The position numbers and the translations under genes were made by a program. From NCBI GenBank assembly GCA_023512835.1, contig CM042085.1, forward strand, positions 9,222,062 through 9,286,061: a stretch of 64,000 nucleotides of DNA, given 5' to 3'. The notes beneath the pieces are model-generated. The model ran no database searches, had not been told where the DNA came from, and saw nothing but the letters and a program-made list of their open reading frames with translations. The stretch comes from Taxillus chinensis (Eukaryota > Streptophyta > Magnoliopsida > Santalales > Loranthaceae). The first letter of the stretch is position 1. Each line of letters opens with the position of its first letter. Of this stretch, positions 33,119 to 44,893 are shown piece after piece.

Positions 33119-35531
33119 CTTTATTTGCACATAACACATCCCCTCTGCAAGATCCCTTTGCACTATTCCATTGCACATCTTCTCTACAAAATCAAAGGTC
33201 GTCTTTTCTGCGAAATTGAGAAATTTTATTTTCTTCTCTGCGAATCTTCTCTATTTTCAATTTTCTTCTTCCCCATTGGATACACATTGTCCATCTCTCT
33301 TCCTCCGTCATTGGTGCTTCACCGTTGCCGTTGCCTGCCGCTACTCGTGCCCTCTCTTCTCATAGCAGCGAACAGCATTTGACACTCCATGCCACCGACA
33401 GTAGGCCTTAAAATTTGATTTTGTTTTGCTTTATATATATATATTTTTTAATTTAAGTTTTTAGCACTTACTTTTAGGAGAGCATGTGATTTAACGACAC
33501 TTGGAGCTTAAGGTTATTGCAATAATGGTTAGTGATGCTTATGTACTCTACCTTTTCTTTTATTGTTTGCACCATTACCAATTCTCTTTTGCTGCTACTA
33601 CCATGATTTTCTTTCTATCCAATTTTTGCTAGTGTTGTGTTAACAAACTTAAATATCACATTTTTGACATTGAACATTGCTTATTGTGATGATTGGTTTG
33701 TTGATTTGAAAATTTAGTTACGTGTTTCTATGTTTTAAACTGTACAAGCACAATACATTACAGATGTTTGAGGTTGTCCCAGGTTTGCATAGCAATAACA
33801 ATCCGTTCTTTAAATTTTCATACTAGTAATGTTAAAACATGGCCTGTTGGATGTGGGCTTAGCCCTAAGTTAGAACTCTGATATGTAGTGAAAAGAAATC
33901 TAATTTAGTGAAAGAGATGATGAAGGGAAAAGCAAATGGATGGCAAACAATTTACTAGTTGCTTTCCCACCTTATTAGGTGCCCCACCTAGGCTCAATTG
34001 ATTGTGCTCATTTAATGTTTCACCCTTCATGCTGTCATTGTTTTCTTTTAGATACCATTTTTAAAACACCTGTTGTTGTTGTTGTGCCCGCTAGCCGCTG
34101 GAGGGAGAAAGATCGAGGGAGAGAGACGGTGAAGGCGATGTTTCTGTGATGATATGATAAATTTCATTACTTTAGTATTTAAAAATTGAATGAAAAATTA
34201 TGGTATTTAAATATTTAAAACAAAATGAAAATGAATTTAAAGCAAAATAAAATCAAATTTTGGGGGTTATCGTCGTTGGCGTGGAGTGTCAAATGTCAAT
34301 ATCTGCCACGGAGAGAGATAGCATGAGTACGGCCATAGTGACAACACATTACAGAGGAAGAGAGAACAGAGTCTATTCGACGGAAAAGAAAAAAATCGAT
34401 TTTGTCACGAAGAAGAAAATCGGAAATAGTGAAGAAACGCATACAAGAAAATAGATATCGTACCTCATTTATTTTCATAATCTTTATTTATATTTTAAAG
34501 AATAAATAATATATTATTTAATATATTTTATTTATCTTATTTTTATTTTTTATTTATATTTATTATTTTATTATTTCTTTCATTTATTACAACCAAATAA
34601 AAATACACATATATTAAAAAAATATAATAAAAAATTAATAAATAAATAGTAATCCTATAAGGATTCTTTTTAAAAAAAAAAAATATTTTTATTTTTTAAA
34701 ATTTAACATTTAAAGACCTGATGTAAAATATTTTTATTTAAAATTTAAAATTTTTCCTAAATTAAAAAAAAATGATAGGATCTGATGTGAATGGTTTAAG
34801 GCATTAAACTTAGGCCTCAGGGAATGTTGAACCTAGCACCAGAATGAGGTCTGACAAAAAAAACGCACATATTTATACATGCTCCGGATGAGTTTCAGAA
34901 AATCTATTCAGGTGTTTAATATTTATAAAGCTGAAATATAAACACTAATCACGAGATAAAATATGTATTTTAAATTTTCCTAAATCAAATTCAAAACACT
35001 AATAAGTAATAATTCAAATTTCAACTAAATAGCAAATTATGAGTTATTAAAAGCACATTTACGACAAAAATTGAAAAAAGAAGAAAGTAGCAAATTACCA
35101 AATTTATAATAAAAAATAAAATTATAATCTTGCAGTAAAAAAATAAAATACAAAAATCAAAACTTCAAACCACGTCCTAAAATTTAAAAATATAAAAAGT
35201 AAATAAAATAATAATAATAACAATACAACATTGACATTAATTTCAAATGTATTAATCTTGCCGTTGGTTTCAAATTTACATGGCAATATGCAAGATGAAC
35301 CGAGGGACAGGATAACTTCCATAGAAAAAAAAAACAAAAGCAACACGGACCTTAAATAAAATACTTAAAAGATTGCATTGCATAGTTATAAGCAGTTACA
35401 CAAACACAAGGAGCAGTAGTTCGGTCTCAGATCATAGAATATTTAGGCAGGAAGTGACATTGAGAAGCACTAAATAGTGATCCATTACATCATACAGAGA
35501 ATAATGGAATAGCACATCTTCAGTTTCACTA
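33119..35531. other. Intergenic AT-rich DNA
   Basis: Starts with a pyrimidine-rich stretch (33170-33370) whose open frames look random. The rest is AT-rich with several A/T runs. I see no gene. The right end contains the OEP16 3' untranslated region. Confidence 0.5.
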
Positions 35532-37268
35532 TCAGGTAAGGTAGTTGACGAACTTGCTCGCCGTTGCAATAGCACCTCCTGTGATTGCGTCCACCACTAA
35601 ATGGTCTGTTCTGTTTTTGGTGGCAGCAGAAATCAGAGCACCACTCAAAGCACCCCCAATCAAGGCATTCTTCTGTAAAACATTCAAGCAAAAACAGGTG
35701 AGCCATGACGATGAGTTAAGAAATGAAAGCTGAAATGTGCTGAATAACTAATTACCGCAGGAAAACATAGGTGGATAATGGAGTACATGGGCACAACGCT
35801 AGGCTCTTTAAGAATATATTTTTTTTTTCATTTTCCTTCCAATATTCAACCCTACATAAAATTTGTATCCACGAGACAAGCAACAGGAATATTTCCCATA
35901 AAAGTGAACAGTGTACATATAAGAAGCATCCTCCTTCCATAAAAGAGACTTCAAAACTTGATAAAGACAGAAATTTATAATTTCTGATGCAATGATATGT
36001 GATGACAATTCTTTCAAATCAATTATCAGAACTGAAATTAGGCAATTGCCTCTATAGGAAGCTCAATATGATAGCATAAACATAAAATGAGCATGCTTTG
36101 TTTAGGGATCCCCGTCCCGGGTTGTGGTAGACCCTGGGCACATGATCTGAGTTGATGATGTAAAGTCTGCAAGAAGGTACCCACTACCCAGGCAACCTAC
36201 AGGACTTACCCAATCACTGGTGCCTCGAATCCTTTCCATACTGTACTCCATTCCTACATAGACTCCAGCTACAGTTCCTATCGGTCAAACAACAGGAATT
36301 GTTACTCCAGTACTCATCAAAATAAACATAGCTCAAGCATATGTACGCTATTCATACTTACCCCAGTAGGCACCTTCTTTACACATCTTCTTCAGCTGCA
36401 ATAACAGTAGACAACGATTATTATGGCAATGAAAGTCCATCATCATGCATGCTCATCTACTGATTCAGGATCTAAGTATGGACAGGTTAGTGAAATCCAC
36501 TCATCTCTCATGAAACTGGATAAATGGCACCACGAAAATGCAACACAACCCGAATCTTTAATCTCTAGTGTTACCTTTCAAGCAGAACACAACCGAGACA
36601 TACATTAATAGGAGTAACTAATCTATGCATGTCCATCAATCATTGTTCATAGTGTGTGAATGACAAATAAGGCAAGCTTGTGATGAAACAATCAGAAACC
36701 ATGAGAGGAAAAGAATCTGACCGAGTGCTCCAATCTATCCGACGAAAAATTCCCTACAGAAGTCGCGCAGAAAACACCGCATAAGCATCGATTTTCGAAT
36801 TAATCACGGAAATGGTGTTCACATCAAAAATATGTTTAAAATGTCATGTTTAAAAAAAAACAACAACAACAAACAACCAAAACCCGATTTCCAAACAACA
36901 ACGACAACAATAATAAACAGTTTTGATCAGACACCACCTCTCTTGACCATGTGGTATGCCTCCTCTGCGCCAGCTCTCGAGGCTGCAACCTGAGAAAAAC
37001 AAACAACAACCCAATAAAAAAAACAAAAAAACAAAAACAAATAAGGCAACAACAACCAACGATTCTATCGAACCTAACAAAAACACTGGTCACATATTCA
37101 CATGGAACGGTTAAATAAAAAGGAGAGAGAGTGGAGTGAAGGAGTTATAAATACAGCTCCGATCTTCAAGAAACCGTCGACGGTTCGATTGAGGAAGGGA
37201 TTGCCCATGTCCACGAACACTCCCACCGTCGGAGACGAGAACGAAGGCGAAAACACGCTGCTCGGCAT
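35532..37268 (-). CDS. OEP16: OEP16 outer envelope pore protein (Tim17/Tim22/Tim23/PRAT family)
   Basis: Six exons on the minus strand: 37155-37268, 36935-36989, 36722-36753, 36362-36395, 36210-36277 and 35532-35672. All introns are GT-AG, and phases add up to an intact 147-residue frame. The product starts 'MPSSVFSPSFSSPTVGVFVD' and contains 'DMGNPFLNRTVDGFLKIGA', 'LKKMCKEGAYWG', 'ERIRGTSDWKNALIGGALSG' and 'DAITGGAIATASKFVNYLT', matching chloroplast OEP16-1 in order and length (about 148 residues). OEP16 is a four-helix channel in the plastid outer envelope, selective for amino acids and amines. A role in protochlorophyllide oxidoreductase precursor import has been debated. The 32-nt exon 3 (encoding NFSSDRLEHS) fixes the donor of exon 2 at GGTG|gtgtct. 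No damage seen. Confidence 0.95.
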
Positions 37269-39222
37269 CTTATACTTCTTCTTCTTCTTCGGTACAGTCC
37301 TTCGCTGCTGCCAGTGACAGTCTGCGATCGAATCGCCCGATGCTGGTGGTGGTGGGTCTATTGTGTAAGCATTTTTTCATAGGTACCTATGTTATTGTTG
37401 TTGTCGGTGTTGTTTTAATAGATATTTTTAAATTAATAATTTGTCTTTTTGCTCATTCTCTCTCAATCTCAAAGGGCATAGCCGCATAGACGGTGGAGAA
37501 TAAATGATTCGAGTCACGGATTTTAATTAGAAAAAGAGTGCAGGAAGGAGATGTATCCTCCCAAAAGGCCACCACGACCACGCTGCCTATGTTACGTATA
37601 GCTCTCGCGGGGACCAACGTTACTAAATAAAATAACCTACGGCCAGTTGTCGGATAGTGATAGTGATTATTCTTATTTTGTTTTTTCACGAGCTGTAACA
37701 TTTTTAATTTAGGTTGCTCTATTTGTATCGAAAAAATAGGATTTTTTTTGTTTTATAAATATTATTGGAATTTGTGTTAAATTATAATTTAAAAATAATT
37801 TATATTTTATAAAATAAAAAAAAATATCTTAAAAAATGTACATTTTAAAAAATTAAATGTCATAAAAATTTTTAAAAAATAAATTTAATAGGTCCAACTA
37901 ATAAAATTTAAAAAATAATATAAATTTTTTAAATCTTTCAATAGAATTAAATTTAAAAATAAAAAATATTATTTTAAAAATTATGTCTTATTATTTTAAA
38001 ATAGTTTTAAAATTTATATTAATATTAAATTAAAATAAATCCATTGAATTAATTATTTTTAAAATTATTACGCCAACTATGATGTAGCAAACACTTGCTG
38101 AATTTTTATAAAAATCGGTTTTTAAAATGTATATTAATATTAAATTAAAATAGACTCAATTTATATATCAATCTCATTAATGGCTCATTGAATAAGTGAC
38201 AGGCACCAATATGATGAGTTAATGATTTAAGTTTGATAATGGTGTATTTTTTAAAAGAAGTTATTTTTAGTTGTACTAAAAAAAAGCTAAGTATTTGATA
38301 AACTATAAATTTAAAAGTATTTTAGGTTTTAAAAAGTAGTTATAAGTGTTTGATAAATTTAAAATAAAATTATTATAGTAAAATTTTTAAAAGACAAAAA
38401 TATCCCCCAAGCTTATATAGCATGGATGCGTTGATATTCAGAGACCCAAAATGGAAAAGGGCCTAATTGTGAGATCCTACTCCTATATTGTTCTGCATTG
38501 GCTATTGTGTTAGAGTTTGTAAATTTTGTTTTTGTTTTTTTAAAATAAAGGTAATATATGAAATGCTTGTATCTTTTATAAAGTCGTCCATGAATATTGT
38601 AAATCAATTTTGATTTTTGCCACACTCCACTGGGAGGCATCATTGACGAAAGGGGCGGCCGGAGAGAGACGATGTTATCAAGTAGGGGTGAGCAATAGGG
38701 TCATCGCCGACAGACCCTATATCTGTTTGAGGTGGCTGGCGACGTTCTCTCGGGTAAAGGCATTCTTGATGCGCAAATGCACATCTATGTGGGTTCATGA
38801 TGCCCAAAAATTTGTTTATGCTTTGAGTTCATGATGCCCAAATTTGTTAGGATTCTTGATACCCAGTTGCGTTCTTGATGGTCAACAAAGCTCTTGGGGC
38901 GCTGTGGCGTCCACATAAGGCGGGGCACTTAAGGGTGATGGCGGTGGGGAAGAAGGAGGTGGAAGAGGGGACAACGATAATGAGCTTGTAGGGGCTTGAT
39001 GAGTATTTTTAAATTTTCAAATTGTCTCTTGAAAAAAGCAGCTTTTAAGATAATCTTTCAATTCCTTATGCTTTTAAGCAAAAAAAAAAAATATATTTTT
39101 TATAAATATTTTTTTGTTACCAAACAACTTTTTATGTTTTTGCTTATAAAATAATCAAAAGTAACCTTCCAAAAGCATTACTAAATTGGTCAAATGTTTA
39201 TTCATATATATCATTGCATTCA
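37269..39222. other. OEP16 promoter side and intergenic repeats
   Basis: The first few hundred bases are the OEP16 5' untranslated region and promoter. A copy of the dispersed AT-rich repeat lies at about 37740-38000. Around 38220-38420 and 39010-39165 are opposed MITE-like arms around a GC-richer 600-bp core (38410-39000) without a recognisable protein. Confidence 0.45.
37740..38000. repeat. Dispersed AT-rich repeat, copy 4
   Basis: Contains 'GTGTTAAATTATAATTTAAAAATAA', 'GTCCAACTAATAAAATTTAAAA' and 'TCTTTCAATAGAATTAAATTTA', in the same order as the copies at 30540-31115. Confidence 0.5.
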
Positions 39223-40940
39223 TATCTAATATTAAATATTATAATTTTTAATAAATATAAAATATTATTGCTTCGAGAGTCAGCATAGAAAAACAAACAC
39301 TATACAATATATATTATTATTATTAAAATTTTGTCTCGCCTTTTGAGGAGATAGGTGACTTCGATTCTCATTTGGGTGTAAGAATGGCAAGGAGCGGGTT
39401 TTGACGATCTCTACTATTTTGAACTTGTTCAATTTATGAAAATCATATCCCAAACTTATCCCAATTCGATTACGTTGACCGAAATCCATTCCAATAAGTT
39501 TGGTCGGATGAGTATCCGGTAAACCGCTTATATTACTTATACATCAGGTTTGAGAAAGGTCATCCATGTCTCAAACCTATCTTAAATCCTTGACGGCCGG
39601 AAATATCCATCTCAAATCCAACCCAAGCCCAATTATATTAATCTCAAACTCGTCCCATTAGGCAGGGACAGATATCCAATTTAACTCATGCCATCCCTAT
39701 TTGGGTGTCAAGAATCTAAAAGGGTTGTATTGTTTCAATTATTAATTATTGGGTATGAAAAATTATTTTTAACTTATTAAAAGTTACAATATCGATATCA
39801 TAAAATTTGTGATTGTTTAAGTTTCAAACTGCAATTTTGTTTTGAAAAAAAAAAAAGAGTGGGGGTCTCTATATACACTATCATATATATTGCATGATTT
39901 TAGTTTTATCCTTTTCCCACACTCAACATCCCGTAAGATGAGTTTGACAACAAATATAATAATCCTTAACTATCAAGAGGCATTAACCATATCATATTTT
40001 TTAACCTAAGAACATTTCCAATAGCTTAACTACAGCAATATTTAACTAAAATCTTATTTTAATAGGCTAAACTAAAATCTAATATTAAATATTATAATTT
40101 TTAATAAATATAAAATATTATTTGCTTCGAGAGTCATGCATTACTAAAAAACAAACACTACAAAATATTTATTATTATTATTAAAATTTGTCTCCTGTTT
40201 GAGTGATTATGGGTGACTTTCGATTCTCATTTGGGTAAGAATGGCAAGGGAGCGGGTTTTGGACGGATCTCTACTATTTTGAACTGTTCAATTTATGAAA
40301 ATCATATCCCAAACTTATCCCGGATTCGATTACGTTGACAAATCCATCCCAATAAGTTTGTGTTAGGATGAGTATCCAGGTAAATTCGCTATATTACCTT
40401 ATACATACAGGTTTGAGAAAGGTCATCCATGTCCCAAACCTATTTTAAATCCTTGACGGGTCGGAAATATCCATCTCAAATCCAACCCAAGCCCAATTAT
40501 ATTAATCTCAAACTCGTCCCATTAGGGGCGGGGTGACGGATATCCGATTTAACTCATTGCCATCCTTATTTGGGTGTCAAGAATCTAAAATGGATTGTAT
40601 TGTTTCAATTATTAATTATTGGGTATGAAAAATTATTTTCTAACTTATTAAAAATTACAATATCGATATCATAAAATTTGTGATTGTTTAAAGTTTTAAA
40701 CGCAATTTTGTTTTGAACAAAAAAAAAGAGTGAGGGTCTCTATATACACTATGCATATATATTGCATGATTTTAGTTTTATCCTTTTCCCACACTCAACA
40801 TTCCGTAAGATGAGTTTGACAACAAATATAATAATCCTTAACTATCAAGAGGCATTAACCATATCAAATTTTTTTACCTAAGAACATTTCCAATAGCTTA
40901 ACTACAACAATATTTAACTAAAATCTTATTTCAACAGACT
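39223..40940. repeat. 854-bp direct tandem duplication
   Basis: Copy 1 (39223-40076) and copy 2 (40077-about 40940) are colinear from 'ATCTAATATTAAATATTATA' to 'AATATTTAACTAAAATCTTATTT'. They differ mainly by single-base indels and dropped bases. For example, TTTTGACGATCTC in copy 1 is TTTTGGACGGATCTC in copy 2, and GGCAGGGACAGATATCC is GGGGCGGGGTGACGGATATCC. There is no coding sequence. The 'GATATCC' and 'GGGCGG' theme is shared with a common class of plant dispersed repeats. Confidence 0.9.
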
Positions 40941-42261
40941 AACTATTGTATTAGCTAATTTTAGCTAGAGCTATAATGTTTTTTTAAATATATTCAAACT
41001 TATACTGGCATAACACACACACTTCACATTCCGCTCAACCTCATCGTACCTGTTCACTGCTTCTTGCTCACCATCGCACTAAACCGCATCAACCCATCAC
41101 CTATTGTAGTGCTACACCACCTCCTCGACAAGTCCATGCGCACGTCCTCCGCCGTTGGGTGCCCTCATCCTCATCTCCTTTCCCCCAAGTAGATCCGGAG
41201 CTAATGGAGTCAACCAATTAAGAAGGTATGGCATCAAGCATCGGGCGTCATCAAGGACAAGTCCACTTGGTTGTCGTTGTGGAACCCAGAGCTGGAGACA
41301 AGCATTATCAAGGCGACGACGGTCATTGGACTACCGAACGCCTAGTGGTTCAGTGGGTCCCACCTCCCACGATTATGTAAGCCCCTTCCATCCCTCTCCC
41401 GGCGCCCCACTGTAGTTGTAGCTAGGTCATCGCCTTTAAGTCCCTCATCTTATCCAGAACATCTTCGTTGCGATCTCGCCATTTACGCATCTCTCACCTC
41501 CACTTTGACCTCTCCACCCATCGTTCACGGTCTTCGTTTTGCCCCAAATTTGATTTCGGCATTGAAAAACAAATCTTACCATGTTGTTAAGTTTTCAAAG
41601 GTCAATTGAAAAAAATAATTTTAAGAACAATAATACATGAATGAACCTATTAGCTAAATACCAGTGCTCAAATTCTAGGATGGATGACCTCAGAAAGTTA
41701 TATATTAGATAATAATGCGATCTGAACCTCTATCAAGATAACGCCAGATAAGATAGGAGGAAAAGCCAAGGGAAGGGTGGGGGATGGGTAATGAATTTTA
41801 GCAAGACCCATCAGGGATTAAATTACCTGCTTGACCAAGGTCACCACATCTGTGATAATTTGGCTTATTTTAAATTCGACGAGATTATTATTAAAAATTA
41901 ACTATTAGATTAATATTCACGAATATATATTATACGTATAAATTTAAAAACAATCAAATTAATTTTGGTACAAATTAAGTTTGAAAAAAATCTAACAATC
42001 AATTTCTTTTTAAAAATATCAATTTCTTGTCGGAAGTAAGCTGACAAACCAAACGCATCGTTGCAAGTCCTCTAAATACGATATTGGCCGATATGTGACC
42101 AACCCGACCCGACCCGGATCAAATAGTTCGTTCATCGTTTTCAGTCGCTACAAGAACAGGCCGTAGGGTTTCAAGTTCATTTATGTGGATGAGAAAACTG
42201 GTATCATCACGCACGGTTGGCTTGAGAAAACCCTGTAGAAACCCTAGGATTTCCGAAGACG
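40941..42261. other. Intergenic DNA upstream of TIM9
   Basis: A GC-richer patch at 41030-41540 has a chance open frame (41155-41415) with no domain. Then AT-rich DNA and the presumed TIM9 promoter and 5' untranslated region. Confidence 0.5.
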
Positions 42262-43710
42262 ATGGACAAGAACATGCTGGGGGATCTGGATTCTCTGCCC
42301 GAAGAAGATAAGGCCCGAATGGCGGGCATGATCGATCAGCTCCAGATCCGCGATAGGTTTTATTTCGTCCAATTTGTTATTCGACCCTAATTAGTTATGT
42401 GTCTGTGTGTGCGTGGTTTTTTGTTTTCCCCTGTTTCTGCTTCTGTTACTGGTTCCCAGAATTCGAATAATATATATATATATATATATTCTATTATGTC
42501 CGATATAATATGCTATTAATTCGTGGGATTACTTAATTATGGTGACAAAACTTTTGAGATTTTAACTAATTACAAGATAAATTATGGTTAAAAGTATCCT
42601 ACATTTTTCTCGCAGAGTATCTTGATGACTTTATAATTTATATACACTGATCTCTTGATGGCTTTTTATGGGATGAGTACACGGTTTTGTTTTATGTTCT
42701 TTCTGGGCTGCTGCTGTTAGCCTATTAGACATTAGAGACACGCAGTGCTAGAAGAACATTGATCCTTATAAACCAGCGCTGTGGTTTTGATTTATGTGGA
42801 CGTTGCAAGACTCTACATTTATGGTGCAAACACAAAAGAGGATGAGAAGATTTAGAAAATGATAGGCAGCAGACCCTCAAATGCATGGACAAACACAAGT
42901 TTTAACCTCCAAGTCAAGTTTTGTTGTACTTGTACTAGATCATTCACATTTGGTTTAACATTCCTATTTCTATTTCTATTCTAGGGGTGAATAGTATATA
43001 TTTTCCTTTAAATTTACTTATTTTTGAAAAACATCAAATATTTCATTTTGCATTTCTATCTAAATTTATTTTTTCAAAAGTTTACAAGTATAATAACATA
43101 TATTAAAATAAAAAATTATATGAAAAACATTTGAATGGTGAATTCACAAATATGAAAATTTATTATTTATTTTTTTATCTTTATATTCTATTTTAGGGAA
43201 TCTGATGTAGATGATTTTTTTGACAAATATATATATATATTTTAAATTATAGAAAAAGTTTGATTATACTAAATGAATTTTTAAATGTTTATAGTCAAAA
43301 ACTATTAGTTCAAGTGAATTTTTAAATGTTTTGAGGTGAGGTCCTTTCAAAGCTTAAGACATTTTTTTAACTCATTATCATTTCTTTCGCTTATTAAAAA
43401 AAACTCATTATCATTTTATTTCTATTGGATACTATGGTGGTTCTGCTTTCCTTGATGAGTGAAAATTTATTCCAATTTTTTTGAAATAAACGCGGGATTA
43501 ATTGATATTATGTTAAATTGCAGCCTGAGAATGTATAACTCGCTCGTGGAAAGATGTTTTTCTGATTGCGTGGAGAGCTTTAGGCGCAAAAATCTAGACA
43601 AGCAAGAAGAGAGTTGTGTTCGGCGTTGTGCTGAAAAGTTCTTAAAGCATTCAATGCGCGTTGGCATGAGATTTGCCGAACTCAATCAAGGAGCAAGTAC
43701 GCCGGATTGA
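42262..43710 (+). CDS. TIM9: Mitochondrial import inner membrane translocase subunit TIM9
   Basis: Two exons, 42262-42356 and 43524-43710, are joined over a 1.17-kb GT-AG intron and give 93 residues, the normal plant TIM9 length. The product reads 'MDKNMLGDLDSLPEEDKARM', 'GMIDQLQIRDSLRMYNSLVE', then the twin CX3C motifs CFSDC and CVRRC, and ends 'MRVGMRFAELNQGASTPD'. TIM9 forms a hexamer with TIM10 in the mitochondrial intermembrane space and escorts hydrophobic carrier precursors to the TIM22 complex. The CX3C cysteines are oxidised by Mia40. The splice junction creates a serine codon (AG|C). The start is the only in-frame ATG that matches the family N-terminus. The intron has a TA microsatellite at about 42470-42490. 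The gene appears intact. Confidence 0.95.
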
Positions 43711-44893
43711 TTTGCTTAAGCAAAAATCTTATACTTGTCTCTTGTCGTTCACATCCTTCTCATTTGGATTTGTTATTCCTAATTTCTCACCTTTTGCATC
43801 TATTTGACGTTAACATAACTGCAAGCAAGTCATTACTCATTGTGATTTAAAGAGGAAGTGGAAAGAGACCGTGAAAGAGACCATGTTGTTCTCTGTTTAC
43901 GTTTGGCGTTTTGATATTTCATAGTATTTTTTAGAGCATTGCTACACAACAGCCCGTTGGACTTGGAATATCCTAACCTAATCACGCTGCTCGCATGGCA
44001 GACTTTGTTACATCATATTTTGCTTTAAAAATTTTACCACACCAGTTGATGATCAGCACCAGCAGTCCCGCTGAATGCAATGCTGCAGGAGCCATGAAGA
44101 ACCACTGTTGGCCACTCCTTTGCTCCTTGGGGAATGGAGAGGTTTTGTTACTGTCAGAGGGGTTGGAACAGGAGCAATGCCCCCCCCCCCCCCCTTTTTT
44201 TTTTTTTTTTTTTATTTCTTCGGCTGTGAAACGCTTGGGTTTTTATTTGTTCATCCCAACCTTCAAACTGAGCTAGAAATTACAACATTTTGCGTTCTTT
44301 CCTTGTCAGGGGTTGGATTTAGTCTCCGTGCCCTCAAATTGGCATGATCTGTTCATTGTCTCTTGATCTGCGTTCTTGTTTTTTCCTCATATCGTCCCCT
44401 CCAAAAATCTATGCCCCTGGAGCAAGAGGTCTAAAGGAAGCTACAAAATAAATTCTGGTTTTATGTCCTGTTGTTTTACATGTGGTAGTTATTTTTTTAT
44501 TACATAAAATAAAAAAACAAAAAATTATTTTTACTTTTTAAATTTTAAAGAAATAAAATATATATATTTATTTTTTATATTTAAAAATAACTATTATGTT
44601 TTAAAAATAAAATAATTAGGCAAAACAAACACATGAATCAACAAGTTGTTGTTGGTTACCAAATTTTCACACCCAAATTGTAAATAGTGTGGTTGTGTGG
44701 TGCTTCACCACACTATTTGGCAAAGCTCAGATCTCGCACTATTTGGTAAAACAAACGTACTGTCCAGCTCCCACCCAAAACATTGAACTTGGAGAGGGAA
44801 AAAACAAAACCACCAACCAACCCACCCCATTTTAGACTATCGTCTATAGAGTATAGTTGAATCAAAATTTAAGATTATTATCAGAAGTGGGAA
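43711..44893. other. Intergenic DNA between TIM9 and the PPR gene
   Basis: Holds the TIM9 3' untranslated region, a C-run followed by a long T-run at about 44180-44213, and a fold-back MITE-like hairpin at 44475-44635. The last 200 bases are the probable PPR promoter. No gene. Confidence 0.5.
44475..44635. repeat. Fold-back MITE-like hairpin, second copy
   Basis: The left arm 'GGTAGTTATTTTTTTATTACATAAAATAAAAAA' pairs with the complement of the right arm 'TTTTTTATATTTAAAAATAACTATTATG', with flanking 'AGGCAAAACAAAC'. It resembles the hairpin at 31155-31325 in arm sequence and layout. Confidence 0.5.

Noticed and set aside
44181..44213. C-run followed by T-run
   Set aside because: Looks like a plain homopolymer pair. 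Length is uncertain in any assembly and no function is implied.
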